A stretch of 64,000 nt of DNA from Moorella thermoacetica (GCF_001267405.1 NZ_CP012369.1:708001-772000), one strand, 5' to 3'; positions 33,049-41,603 are shown, numbered from the stretch's first letter. A program made the numbers and translations. Notes: generated by a model from the letters alone, not told the origin.

Positions 33049-33804
33049 ATGCCATCTGACTACCATATCCACGGGCTGGCCCATGAGGGGCCGCCCCATA
33101 CCGTTGAACGCCTCTTACCATACGTGGAAGCGGCCAGGGAGGCGGGCCTGACGGCGATGGGTTTCGCCGACCACGACCGCTTCCTGGAGGGCCTGGATTT
33201 CAACGTCTTCTCTGAACTGGAAAGGATAACCGGTATGCCCGTCCGCGCCGGGCTGGAGGTTGATTTCCGGCCCGGCAGGGACCACCGGCAGCAGCTGGCG
33301 GGCCGGCCATGGGATTACCTCATCGGCTCGGTGCATACCGTGGACGACTGGGAGTTTGACCGACCGGGACAGGAAGGCGGCTTTGCCGCCTGGGATATAG
33401 ACGAGCTCTATGCCACCTATTTCAACCTGGTTGCGCGGGCCGCTGCTACCGGCATCTTCCAGATCATCGGCCACCTGGACCTGATAAAGATTTACGGCCA
33501 CCGGCCCAGGAGGCCGGTGCTGGAGCTGGCCGAGCCGGCCCTCCAGGCCATCGCCAGGAGCGGCGCCGCCCTGGAAGTGAATACCGCCGGTTTATTCAAA
33601 CCAGTGGGGGAGATTTACCCGGCCAGAGAACTTCTGGCACGGGCCTTTAGCCTCAATATCCCTGTCACCATCGGGTCGGATGCCCACGCTCCCGGGGAGG
33701 TGGCCAGGGAACGAGAACAGGCGCGGGAGCTTTTGCGCCAGATCGGTTACACCTGCCTGGCAACTTTCTATTGCCGGGAGATGGCTACGGAGCCGCTTCT
33801 TTAA
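33049..33804 (+). CDS. PHP-domain phosphoesterase (histidinol-phosphatase type)
   Basis: A 251-residue PHP protein. Metal-binding motifs are DYHIHG at the N-terminus, FADHDRF near residue 41, IGHLDLIKIYG in the middle, and IGSDAHAPGEVAR near the C-terminus. Members hydrolyse phosphate esters; the HisK-type layout suggests histidinol-phosphatase or a relative, but no his genes are nearby, so the substrate is open. ATG 33049 follows AAGGAG. Monocistronic as far as the flanks show. Confidence 0.82.
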   Translation: MPSDYHIHGLAHEGPPHTVERLLPYVEAAREAGLTAMGFADHDRFLEGLDFNVFSELERITGMPVRAGLEVDFRPGRDHRQQLAGRPWDYLIGSVHTVDDWEFDRPGQEGGFAAWDIDELYATYFNLVARAAATGIFQIIGHLDLIKIYGHRPRRPVLELAEPALQAIARSGAALEVNTAGLFKPVGEIYPARELLARAFSLNIPVTIGSDAHAPGEVAREREQARELLRQIGYTCLATFYCREMATEPLL

Positions 33805-33968
33805 AATTACCGCCGTAGGGTCGGGTGGAGTTAAATGAGGTTTAATTGTGAAAATCGGTACAAAAGCGGTGTGGAGATGGGGATGATCCGGAGAATCCCC
33901 TCGGGGAACGCTGTTAAGTAATATTTAACCCCCCCATGCCGTTCCGGCCGGCCTTCCCGAAGTTGGAC

Positions 33969-33997
33969 TTGACAGTGACCAAACCTTCCCTTAGGAT
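33969..33997 (+). promoter_or_regulatory. Sigma-A-type promoter for the riboswitch-antiporter transcript
   Basis: TTGACA at 33969-33974, a 17-bp spacer, and TAGGAT at 33992-33997. This predicts a start near 34004-34010, just ahead of the riboswitch. The -35 hexamer is a perfect consensus; the -10 matches four of six. Confidence 0.65.
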
Positions 33998-34013
33998 AAA
34001 ATATAGAAAATTG

Positions 34014-34142
34014 CGCGGTCCAGGGGAGTAGCCCCGGATTTTTCCGGTACCAGGCCCGTCAACACGGCCAGGGGCCCGGGCCTGGTAGGCAACGGCAAGA
34101 CCTTCACCGCCCTGTAAGGGGGCGCTTGAAGGTCTTTTTTAT
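34014..34142 (+). ncRNA. yybP-ykoY (Mn2+) riboswitch with terminator
   Basis: The RNA shows the hallmark yybP-ykoY elements: AGGGGAGTAGCC at 34022-34033, CCCGTCAACACGG in the linker, and GGCAACGGCAAGACCTT at the 3' side. The latter starts the 10-bp terminator stem (34097-34106 with 34127-34136) followed by a T-run. This class senses Mn2+ and usually frees expression of exporters when Mn2+ is high. The gap from 33805 to 33960 upstream holds nothing else recognised. Confidence 0.9.
34097..34140 (+). terminator. Intrinsic terminator of the Mn2+ riboswitch
   Basis: AAGACCTTCA pairs perfectly with TGAAGGTCTT across a 20-base loop and runs into six T residues. The 5' arm overlaps the conserved riboswitch core, so ligand-bound aptamer and terminator are mutually exclusive, the known mechanism for this class. 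Confidence 0.88.
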
Positions 34143-34197
34143 TTAACATAAAGGGTGACAGGTTTAGATAAAAATAAACTCTGGAAGGAGAGAATTT

Positions 34198-35202
34198 ATG
34201 CTTGATGTCGCTCTACTTTTAATCAGCCTGGGGGTTATCCTTATAGGGGCCGAAGGGTTTACCAACGGCGTTGAGTGGCTGGGAAGAAAGCTCCATTTAA
34301 CCGAAGGGGCGGTGGGGAGCATCCTGGCGGCTGTGGGGACAGCCCTGCCGGAAACAATGATCCCCATTATCGCCATCATCTTCGGGGGGGGTCACGCCGG
34401 CGAGGAAATAGGCATCGGCGCTATCCTGGGGGCACCCTTCATGTTAAGCACGCTGGCCTTTTTTATCACCGGCGTAGCAGTCATCGCCTATCGCAAACGC
34501 CGGCCTGCCTACCCCAAAATGAATCTCGATACCGGGACCATGGGACGGGATCTGGGTTTCTTCCTGGCAGTTTATATGGTGGCCGTCCTGGCTTCCTTTC
34601 TGGGAGCCCATATCTGGAAGCAGCTGGTGGCTGTGGGACTGGTAATTGCCTATGCCATCTATGCCTACCTGACGGTTACCAACGGTCATACCCTGGAAGA
34701 AGGAGATGAACTGAATGCCCTGTACCTGGCCCGCCGGGCATCTGACCCGGGTCTGGGGTTAATCCTGGTGCAGGTAGTCCTGGCCCTGGGGATAATCGTC
34801 GGCGGGGCCCGGCTCTTTGTCAACGGGGTGGAGGACCTGGCCCGCGTCCTGGGTATTCCGGCCTTTGTTCTGGCCCTGATCATCGCTCCCATCGCCACCG
34901 AGTTACCGGAGAAGTTTAACAGTATCATCTGGGTCGGCCGGGGTAAAGATACCCTGGCCCTGGGGAATATCACCGGAGCCATGGTCTTCCAGAGCTCCAT
35001 AATCCCGGCCCTTGGTATTACCATGACCAGCTGGGAATTGACCCAGGGGGCTTTGATCAGCGCCATCCTGGCTATTATTTCCGCCGGCCTGGTCTTTATC
35101 CAGATCAGCCGCCACCGCTACCTAACCCCCTACACCCTGGTAAGCGGCGGCGCCTTTTACGGCATTTTCGTTATCTTGATTTTCAGCGGCTTTATTCGTT
35201 AG
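34198..35202 (+). CDS. CaCA-family cation antiporter under Mn2+ riboswitch
   Basis: A 334-residue polytopic membrane protein with about ten helices and the two inverted alpha-repeats of Ca2+/cation antiporters. The first has GAEGFTNGVEWL and GSILAAVGTALPETMIP; the second has GARLFVNGVEDLA and IIAPIATELPEKFNS. The acidic residues of ALPET and ELPEK form the ion site. The family is usually annotated as Ca2+/Na+ or Ca2+/H+ exchange. The Mn2+-type riboswitch upstream suggests that Mn2+ efflux is its physiological role. ATG 34198 has a GGAAGGAGAG site. Confidence 0.88.
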   Translation: MLDVALLLISLGVILIGAEGFTNGVEWLGRKLHLTEGAVGSILAAVGTALPETMIPIIAIIFGGGHAGEEIGIGAILGAPFMLSTLAFFITGVAVIAYRKRRPAYPKMNLDTGTMGRDLGFFLAVYMVAVLASFLGAHIWKQLVAVGLVIAYAIYAYLTVTNGHTLEEGDELNALYLARRASDPGLGLILVQVVLALGIIVGGARLFVNGVEDLARVLGIPAFVLALIIAPIATELPEKFNSIIWVGRGKDTLALGNITGAMVFQSSIIPALGITMTSWELTQGALISAILAIISAGLVFIQISRHRYLTPYTLVSGGAFYGIFVILIFSGFIR

Positions 35203-35217
35203 AAGGGAACACCGGGA

Positions 35218-35243
35218 CCGGGGCCGGCAGAGCCCCGGCTTTG
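35218..35243 (+). terminator. Terminator after the cation antiporter
   Basis: A 7-bp GC stem (CCGGGGC with GCCCCGG) with loop CGGCAGA, followed by CTTTGTTATTT. It lies 16 bases after the antiporter stop; the T-run is interrupted, so moderate strength is expected. Confidence 0.6.
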
Positions 35244-35339
35244 TTATTTCCGGTAACTTTGCCGGGTAGAAATGGCTACATGAATAGCAGGGGCGGTTAA
35301 TAAGAATATATTGGAATAAACGGGAAGGATGGTGGCAAA

Positions 35340-36644
35340 GTGCCCCGGGTAGTAGTGATAGGTGGCGGTTGGGCCGGGTGTGCAGCCGCCCAGGCCGCCC
35401 GCCAGGCCGGGGCGGAGGTAACACTCCTGGAGCGGACGGATATGCTCCTGGGTACCGGCCTGGTCGGAGGCATTATGCGTAATAACGGCCGCTTCACGGC
35501 GACGGAAGAAATGTTGGCCCTGGGCGGGGGCGAGTTATTCCGGGTCACCGACGGCGCGGCCAGGCACTGGAATATCGACTTTGCCGGCCACCACCACGCC
35601 TGGCTTTACGACGTGACCCGCATTGAACCCTTGGTCCGCCGGGCCCTGCGGGAAGCCGGGGTAGAAGTCCACCTTTTAAGCCGGGTTACAGCCGTGCAGT
35701 TGGCAAGGGACAGGATAGTTGCCGTGCGGACGGAAGCCGGCCAGAATTATCCCGGAGAGGCCTTTATCGACGCCACGGGTACGGCCGGGCCGCCGGCCAA
35801 CTGCCGCCGTTACGGCAACGGCTGCGCCATGTGTATCTATCGCTGCCCCACCTTCGGCGGCCGTATAGGCCCGGCCGCCCTGGCCGGGGTAAAGGAGTAT
35901 GCCGCCCTCCGGCGAGGCGGCGGCCGCGGGGCCATTAGCGGCTCCTGCAAGCTCCATAAAGGCTCCCTGGCTCCCTGGCTGGTAACTGAGCTGGAGGAAA
36001 AAGGGGCGGTCACCCTGCCCCTGCCCCCTGATCTGTCGGGAAAATGGGAACTTCTTCAACGGAAAGCATGCCAGCAGTACGCCCTGCCGGAATATGCGAT
36101 CAGCATCATTCTTCTGGATACCGGGCCGGCCAAACTGATGACTCCTTTTTTCCCCCTTGAGATTTTACGCCGCATAGATGGCCTGGAGAAGGCCCGCTTT
36201 GAGGATCCCTACGCCGGCGGCATCGGCAATTCAGTACGTTTCCTGGCTATGGTTCCCCGGGATGATGCCCTTAAAGTGGAAGGTCTGGCCAATCTCTTTT
36301 GTGCCGGTGAAAGGGCGGGGCCCTTCGTCGGCCATACCGAGGCCATTGTCACCGGGACCCTGGCCGGCCATAATGCGGTGCGTCTTTTGGCCGGGCTGGC
36401 TCCCCTGGTGCTGCCGGCTACCCTGGCCGTCGGCGATATTATCGCCTATACCCGGCGTCAGGTTGCAGGCGGTGACGGGCTTTACCAGCGCTTTACCTTT
36501 TCCGGGGCAGGTTACTTTGAACGGATGCAGAGGCTCGGCCTGTATACTACCGACCGGGAGGTCATAAGGAAGCGGGCCGGCGACCTGGCGGGGGTATTTT
36601 CTCGGCCCCTTCTGGGCAGGAAAACCCCTGCAGGCGCCGAATAA
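35340..36644 (+). CDS. FAD-dependent oxidoreductase, TrmFO/GidA-like C-terminal motif
   Basis: A 434-residue flavoprotein. The N-terminal FAD motif is VVVIGGGWAGCAAAQAARQA. A cysteine-rich stretch NGCAMCIYRCPTFGG (about residues 160-174) could bind metal or an Fe-S cluster. A late motif (AGERAGPFVGHTEAIVTGTL) resembles the closing FAD contact of TrmFO/MnmG proteins. It is clearly not a full MnmG or TrmFO, since the specific tRNA-binding regions are not seen. Function unknown. GTG 35340 follows GGAAGGATGG. Next gene is a LysE exporter 56 bases on. Confidence 0.75.
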   Translation: MPRVVVIGGGWAGCAAAQAARQAGAEVTLLERTDMLLGTGLVGGIMRNNGRFTATEEMLALGGGELFRVTDGAARHWNIDFAGHHHAWLYDVTRIEPLVRRALREAGVEVHLLSRVTAVQLARDRIVAVRTEAGQNYPGEAFIDATGTAGPPANCRRYGNGCAMCIYRCPTFGGRIGPAALAGVKEYAALRRGGGRGAISGSCKLHKGSLAPWLVTELEEKGAVTLPLPPDLSGKWELLQRKACQQYALPEYAISIILLDTGPAKLMTPFFPLEILRRIDGLEKARFEDPYAGGIGNSVRFLAMVPRDDALKVEGLANLFCAGERAGPFVGHTEAIVTGTLAGHNAVRLLAGLAPLVLPATLAVGDIIAYTRRQVAGGDGLYQRFTFSGAGYFERMQRLGLYTTDREVIRKRAGDLAGVFSRPLLGRKTPAGAE

Positions 36645-36699
36645 TTAAGTATAACCGATGGCCGGAGGTATACCGGCCGATCCTGGTTCCAGGAGGAAT

Positions 36700-37365
36700 A
36701 TGGCAGTGGAATTATTTGCCCTCTTTAGTACGGCCTTTCTTGTCGGCCTTTCCGGGGCCCTGATGCCCGGTCCCCTGCTCACGGTAACAGTAGAGGAAAG
36801 CACCCGCCGGGGGTCTGGAGCGGGTCCCCTCCTGGTCCTGGGTCACGGTATCCTGGAACTAATGGTAGTTATCCTACTCTTATTTGGCCTGGGCGGGTTC
36901 CTGACCCATCCCGGGGTGGGACGCCTGATGGCCGTCGTGGGTGGCGTGGTCCTCATCTGGATGGGGCAGGGTATGATTAAAGGGGCCAGGGCGGGTGAGG
37001 TACAGCTGCAGTTACCGGGGGACGCCCCTGCCAACCTGACGGTGAGGCCGGTGTGGCGGGCGGTGGCTACCGGCGGCGTGATCAGCCTGGCCAACCCCTA
37101 CTGGCTTCTATGGTGGGCGACCATCGGTGCTGCTTTCCTGACCCAGGCGGCCCGGCTGGGAGCCGCGGGAGTGGTCTCCTTTTTTAGCGGCCACATCCTT
37201 TCCGACCTGGGCTGGTATTCCCTGGTCGCAGCGGGAGTAGCCGCCGGCAGGCGTTTTATCAGCCAGCGCTTTTACCGGTACTTAATCATGGCCTGCGGCA
37301 TCTTCTTATTGGTTTTAGGGTTCCTCTTCATCCTGGCCGGTTATCGCGGCCCCCTCAGTGTGTAG
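36700..37365 (+). CDS. LysE/RhtB family exporter
   Basis: A 221-residue inner-membrane protein with about six helices. The N-terminal LysE signature is FLVGLSGALMPGPLLTVTVE, and SLANPYWLLWWATIGAAFL follows in the second half. The family exports amino acids or similar small metabolites; the substrate is unknown. ATG 36700 has an ideal AGGAGG site; an in-frame start at 36658 lacks one. It could be co-transcribed with the FAD oxidoreductase upstream and the YlbF gene 21 bases downstream. Confidence 0.88.
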   Translation: MAVELFALFSTAFLVGLSGALMPGPLLTVTVEESTRRGSGAGPLLVLGHGILELMVVILLLFGLGGFLTHPGVGRLMAVVGGVVLIWMGQGMIKGARAGEVQLQLPGDAPANLTVRPVWRAVATGGVISLANPYWLLWWATIGAAFLTQAARLGAAGVVSFFSGHILSDLGWYSLVAAGVAAGRRFISQRFYRYLIMACGIFLLVLGFLFILAGYRGPLSV

Positions 37366-37386
37366 AATATGAAGGAAGGTGATTCG

Positions 37387-37749
37387 ATGCAAGTCTACGA
37401 CCGCGCCCATGAACTGGCACGGGAACTGTCCAGGAGTTCCGAGTATAACGATTTTCGCCTGGCCAAAGCTAAACTGGAGAGCAACGCCACCAATGTAGAC
37501 ATGCTGCGTGATTTTCGCCGTCGCCAGCTGGCCCTGGAAATGGCTGTCCTGAGCGGAAAAGAGCCAGATCCGGCGGATAAAAAAGCCCTGGAAGAGAGCT
37601 ACCGGATAATCAGCCTGAACCCGACTATTACCGCCTACCTGGAAGCGGAACAAAGGCTGGCCCGGTTGCTGGCCGATATTCAAAAAATACTTATTGATGC
37701 CCTGCCGGAATGGGGAAAAGATATTATTGATGAGGTTGACAAAAAATAA
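37387..37749 (+). CDS. YlbF/YmcA family protein
   Basis: A 120-residue mostly helical protein of the YlbF family ([20 protein letters not shown] at the N-terminus, [20 protein letters not shown] near the C-terminus). In Bacillus YlbF, YmcA and YaaT form a complex that guides RNase Y and affects sporulation and competence. Whether this paralogue does so is unknown. ATG 37387 follows GAAGGTGAT. It lies directly before a Fur-family gene. Confidence 0.82.
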
Positions 37750-37804
37750 TCCTGCAGGTTATAATATTAAAAGTAATAATTGTTACCACTAAGTGGTGAG
37801 GTAA

Positions 37805-38209
37805 ATGGAACCGACGATAGGAAAAAGGATGACGAAACAGAAAAAAGTCATTCTAGATATTTTACGCCACACAGATAGCCATCCCACGGCTGACTGGATT
37901 TACGCCCAGGCCCGCAAGGTTTTACCCGACATCAGCCTGGGGACTGTCTACCGTAACCTGGGTGTCTTAAAGGAAGCCGGCGAAATAATGGAACTTAATT
38001 ACGGTAGCACCTACAGCCGTTATGATGGCAACCCGGAGAATCACTATCATTGTGTCTGCCTGAACTGCGGCCGGATAATCGACCTGCCCATGCCGGTACA
38101 TTATGAACTGGAAAAGGAAGCGGCGAACAGCGGCTGCAGCAAGATCCTCTATCACCGCCTGGAATTCTACGGTCTGTGCCCTGATTGCCAGCAGAAGGAG
38201 GAACATTGA
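37805..38209 (+). CDS. Fur-family transcriptional regulator (PerR-like)
   Basis: A 134-residue Fur-family protein: the winged-helix N-terminus (TKQKKVILDILRHTDSHPTA, ISLGTVYRNLGVLKEAGEI), the regulatory metal segment ENHYHCVCLNCGRIIDLP, and a second CPDC pair at the C-terminus, which with CLNC forms the structural zinc site. PerR, Fur and Zur cannot be fully told apart; the short length and missing C-terminal His-rich tail favour PerR. The upstream AT-rich stretch TTATAATATTA at 37759 could be part of an operator. A terminator follows immediately. Confidence 0.85.
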   Translation: MEPTIGKRMTKQKKVILDILRHTDSHPTADWIYAQARKVLPDISLGTVYRNLGVLKEAGEIMELNYGSTYSRYDGNPENHYHCVCLNCGRIIDLPMPVHYELEKEAANSGCSKILYHRLEFYGLCPDCQQKEEH

Positions 38210-38210
38210 G

Positions 38211-38235
38211 CCAGGTAAAAATACCTGGTTTTTTC
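38211..38235 (+). terminator. Terminator after the Fur-family gene
   Basis: A perfect 7-bp stem (CCAGGTA with TACCTGG) with loop AAAA, followed by six T residues, two bases after the TGA stop codon. A strong intrinsic terminator. Confidence 0.88.
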
Positions 38236-38315
38236 TTTAAGGATGTGTTTAAAGGATGAAAGTTTTTAACCGAGAATTAAAATAAAGATAAATTTTATCC
38301 CGGGAGGTTGGAGTT

Positions 38316-40391
38316 GTGACGTCCGGGGAAATAAGAGTCGAAGGCAGGAACGTCGCCGAAGCAATACAGCAGGCAGCAGCCATCCTGGAGGTCTTGCCTG
38401 AGGAGCTGGAGGTAGAGATAGTTCAACCTGCAAGCCAGGGGTTTCTTGGCCTCGGCCGCCGGCCGGCGGTGATTATCGCCCGCCTGGCCGGGACATTCCC
38501 CGGAGCTGCAGGGGAAGACGAAAATGTGACCCCGGCAACCGGTAAGGGAGGAGCAGGTTCCGTAACCGGCGGTCCGGATGCAGGTGCGGTGGCAGGTGGG
38601 ATGGCCCCCGGGCTTGGGGGAGTGGACGAGGAACGGCCAGGTTATGCCTGGGTGGAAGGCGGCCGGGTGATGGTGGGCGATGGGGAACCGCCGGCCACCA
38701 TCATCGCCGGGGAACACTTTGACCTGTATGTAAACGGTCAACATGCACCCAGCGAAATAACGGTCCGAGCCGGGGATACTATAGAGGTACAGTCCCGGGT
38801 CGAGGTCGTAAAGGGCCAGTGGAAACTGGCTGTAAGCAGTGACGGCTTGGCGGCCCGCCTGACCCTCAAGCCGGGGTATCAGAGGACCTGGCGGTTAAAG
38901 GACCAATTCCCGGCGGGGCGGCTGCAACTGGAGGGCGAGGAAGTGGTCCAGGCCCTTCCGGCCCTGACCCGGGAGGACCTGCTGGCCGAACTAAAGCGCC
39001 AGCAGGTGGTTTTCGGCGTTGATGAAGAAGCCGTCCGGCAGGCCTGTGCCTCTACCGAAGCCGGAGAAATAGTAGTAGCCAGGGGCCAGCCGCCCCAACC
39101 TGGTGAAGACGGCCGGGTGGAATGTCTTTTTTCTACTGCCGTAGCTGACAGGGTGGAGGTAGGAGAAGAAGAACGGGTCGATTACCGGGAGATGATGGTA
39201 CGTACTTCGGCCGCCATAGGCGATCTCCTGGCGGTCAAGGTGCCGCCCCGGCCGGGAAAGCCTGGCAAGACGGTTACCGGGAAGGTAATCTCCCCGCCGG
39301 AGCCCCGGGATGTGGAACTGGTGGCCGGTAAAGGCACCGAGGTTATTGACGGCCTGCGCTGCATAGCCCGGGAGGAAGGGCGTCCCCAGCTGCGCCAGCT
39401 GCGGGGCCGGGCCTTGATTGACATTATTCCGGTACTCCTCCACCAGGGGGATGTGGACCTGTCCTCAGGGAACCTCAAGTTTAAGGGTGGCATCCATATC
39501 ACAGGCAACGTCACGGAAACGATGCAGGTGGCTGCCAGCCAGGATGTGGAGATTGGCGGTGATGTAACCCAGGCCACTGTAAACGCCGGCGGTTCAATTA
39601 TCGTCCGCCGCAACTGCATCGGTTCCACCCTGGTGGCCGGGGGCCTGAATAGCGTCTACCAGAGCGCGGAACCCATCCTGAGCGATCTGGCCAGCCAGTT
39701 GCCGTTGCTCCAGGCGGCCCTCCACCAACTGGAGAAGGGGGCCAGCCGACAGCGGTACCAGGTTCGCCCCCTTGATACCGGATATATGGTAAGCATTCTG
39801 GTAGAAAACAAGTTTCAGAAGCTGCCCTTCCTGGCCGGCAAGCTGGAGCAGCTGACAAAGGGCATCCAGGGCGGGCCCCAGGAGCAAAAGCTAGTCCAAC
39901 TGGCCCGCGAGCTCGCCCAGTCCTTCCGTAATCCGGCTGCCATGCAGGGATTGGGTTCGTCTATCCTGGCCAGGCTGGTAAATGGTGTCCAGGAGATGGC
40001 AGCCTATTGCCGGGAGATCCCCCAGGACGGCGGTCATATCACCCTGAGCTATGCTCTCAACAGCAAGCTTCAGGCCAGCGGCCAGGTAAAGGTCACCGGC
40101 CGGGGGTGCTTCAATACCGAGATTATTGCCGGCGGCAAAGTAGAAATCCATGGGGTATTCCGGGGCGGTAGCATTTATGCCGGCGATGAGGTCTATGTGC
40201 AGGAAATGGGTTCCAGCGGCGGCGCCAGAACTTTGATTCGAGTGGCGGAGGGCAAGGTCATCAAAGCCGGCAGGATCTGGCCTAATAGTACCCTGCAGGT
40301 AGGCAAGCGCGTCCGCCAGATTGATAACGAGGAGAACCAGGTCATGGCCTACCTGAATAGTGAAGGCGACCTGGTTCTAGGTACTTTTTAA
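38316..40391 (+). CDS. FapA/DUF342 protein with N-terminal Jag-N-like domain
   Basis: A 691-residue protein. Residues about 3-52 (EIRVEGRNVAEAIQQAAAIL, then a QGFLGLGRRP motif) resemble the Jag-N domain. A Gly/Ala-rich linker follows, then a FapA/DUF342 body: the N-terminal part has VKVPPRPGKPGKTVTGKVIS, and the beta-helix region has repeated GG turns (GGIHITGNV, ASQDVEIGGDVTQATVNAGG, EIIAGGKVEIHGVFRGG). FapA proteins are linked to cell-surface polymers or flagellar assembly, but their reaction is unknown. GTG 38316 is used. No co-transcribed neighbour is evident. Confidence 0.8.
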   Translation: MTSGEIRVEGRNVAEAIQQAAAILEVLPEELEVEIVQPASQGFLGLGRRPAVIIARLAGTFPGAAGEDENVTPATGKGGAGSVTGGPDAGAVAGGMAPGLGGVDEERPGYAWVEGGRVMVGDGEPPATIIAGEHFDLYVNGQHAPSEITVRAGDTIEVQSRVEVVKGQWKLAVSSDGLAARLTLKPGYQRTWRLKDQFPAGRLQLEGEEVVQALPALTREDLLAELKRQQVVFGVDEEAVRQACASTEAGEIVVARGQPPQPGEDGRVECLFSTAVADRVEVGEEERVDYREMMVRTSAAIGDLLAVKVPPRPGKPGKTVTGKVISPPEPRDVELVAGKGTEVIDGLRCIAREEGRPQLRQLRGRALIDIIPVLLHQGDVDLSSGNLKFKGGIHITGNVTETMQVAASQDVEIGGDVTQATVNAGGSIIVRRNCIGSTLVAGGLNSVYQSAEPILSDLASQLPLLQAALHQLEKGASRQRYQVRPLDTGYMVSILVENKFQKLPFLAGKLEQLTKGIQGGPQEQKLVQLARELAQSFRNPAAMQGLGSSILARLVNGVQEMAAYCREIPQDGGHITLSYALNSKLQASGQVKVTGRGCFNTEIIAGGKVEIHGVFRGGSIYAGDEVYVQEMGSSGGARTLIRVAEGKVIKAGRIWPNSTLQVGKRVRQIDNEENQVMAYLNSEGDLVLGTF

Positions 40392-40465
40392 TATGGTGAA
40401 TGCTGGGTCGCTCGATTAGGGAGCGAACGAAGACATATTCAACTAAGGCGAGAGTTTTTTCCAGA

Positions 40466-40545
40466 GGAGTCCCTCATGGGGGCCGACGCCAGCTCAAGCG
40501 AACCATGAAAATGTAGGCTGAGGCAAGAAGCTGGAATGTAACCCA
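40466..40545 (+). repeat. 5' module of dispersed element, upstream of the crp-family gene
   Basis: This stretch is the closest match to the 5' module before cheR (19507-19580). Both share GGAG(C/T)CC, ATGGGG, (T/C)(C/T)GACGCC, ATGAAAATG, TAGGCTGAGGCAAG and GCTGGAA(G/T)GTA in the same order and spacing. The remaining middle and 3' parts of the element are absent here and appear instead after the crp-family gene, at about 41365-41595. Confidence 0.65.
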
Positions 40546-40567
40546 ACCTTAAGAGGAGGGCGCCGGA

Positions 40568-41245
40568 ATGGCGGAAGACTGGGAGTTTCTACGACAGGTA
40601 CCGGTATTTGCCGGGCTGGAGCCGGAAGAGTTACAGCATATAGCCTCCCTGGCCCTCCTACGTCGCTACCGCAAGAATATGTACATTTTTATGGAGGGCG
40701 AGCCTGGGGATGCCTTCTATTTTGTCAAAAAAGGGGCCATAAAACTCTTCCAGGTTCTGGAGGACGGCCGGGAGAAGATCCTCCACTTTGTCCGTGAAGG
40801 GGAGATCTTCGCCGAGGTGCTGCTCTTTGAAGGCGGTCCCTACCCGGCCACGGCCCAGACCCTGGAGGACACCGAGGTAGGCATCATCCGCAACGCCGAC
40901 ATGGAAAAGCTCCTGAGTGCGCACGGCGAAATGGCGGTTAAAATTATTAAGGTAATGAGCCGCCGCCTGCGGCAGGCCCAGAATCATATACGCGACCTGG
41001 CCCTCAAAGGGGCCTACGGCCGCCTGGCCAGTAGCCTCCTGCAGCTGGCCCGGGAGTACGGGAAACCCCGGGAAGACGGGGTTACTATCGACCTTAATTT
41101 GAGCCAGCAGGAACTGGCCAGCCTCATCGGCACTTCCCGGGAAACAGTAGCCAGGATTTTAAGCGACTTCAAGCGGCTGGGGGCAGTCGAGGTGGAGCGC
41201 CAGCGGATCACCCTTCTGGAACCCGAAAAGCTGAAGGGCTGGTAA
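40568..41245 (+). CDS. Crp/Fnr-family transcriptional regulator
   Basis: A 225-residue regulator: a cyclic-nucleotide-binding fold (residues about 15-125, VRRGEI-type loop seen as FVREGEIFAEVLLFEGGPYP) and a C-terminal HTH (QQELASLIGTSRETVARILS). No cysteine is present anywhere, so it cannot hold an FNR-type Fe-S cluster and must sense something else, such as a nucleotide or small ligand. ATG 40568 follows AGAGGAGGG. It is flanked on both sides by pieces of the dispersed element. Confidence 0.9.
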   Translation: MAEDWEFLRQVPVFAGLEPEELQHIASLALLRRYRKNMYIFMEGEPGDAFYFVKKGAIKLFQVLEDGREKILHFVREGEIFAEVLLFEGGPYPATAQTLEDTEVGIIRNADMEKLLSAHGEMAVKIIKVMSRRLRQAQNHIRDLALKGAYGRLASSLLQLAREYGKPREDGVTIDLNLSQQELASLIGTSRETVARILSDFKRLGAVEVERQRITLLEPEKLKGW

Positions 41246-41364
41246 CGCCGCCGGGGGAGTTCTAGGTGCCTTTCGGAAGGTAAAAATGGCTGTTCGACCT
41301 CTAACCCCTTGCGTAAAAAGAACAAGGTATTATAATAAAACCTAAGAACTGCGGGGTTGGTGGA

Positions 41365-41595
41365 GGGTCCCCTGTGAATTTTTAGCGAAGCCGTGGCGAG
41401 GCTGCGGTTAAAGTGGTGGTGACGGCGAACAACAGCCCGAACCGAGCCGCAGTTCTGTCGGCGCGTAGCTTCTGAGCGGCGAGGGAAATAGCACCAATAT
41501 CCGAGAAACACTGAAGGCCGGAGTCCGTACCACCAGCCCCCGGGAAGCTAACCAGTAATCGCTTAATTTGGTAGAACTCGATTTTCGCAGGAGGG
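41365..41595 (+). repeat. Middle and 3' part of dispersed element, after the crp-family gene
   Basis: From TTAGCGAAGCCGTGGCGAGG (41383) the sequence aligns with the copy before cheR from AAGCGAAGCCGCAGGGAGG (19619). The 3' end CCAGTAATCGCTTAATTTGG then TAGAACTCGATTTTCGCAGG (41552-41591) is a near match to 19819-19870. It ends in the GCAGGAGGG ribosome site of the small ORF at 41604. Together with 40466-40545 it would make one full element, split by the crp-family gene. The gap 41246-41364 shows nothing else. Confidence 0.65.
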
Positions 41596-41603
41596 TAACA
41601 CGG

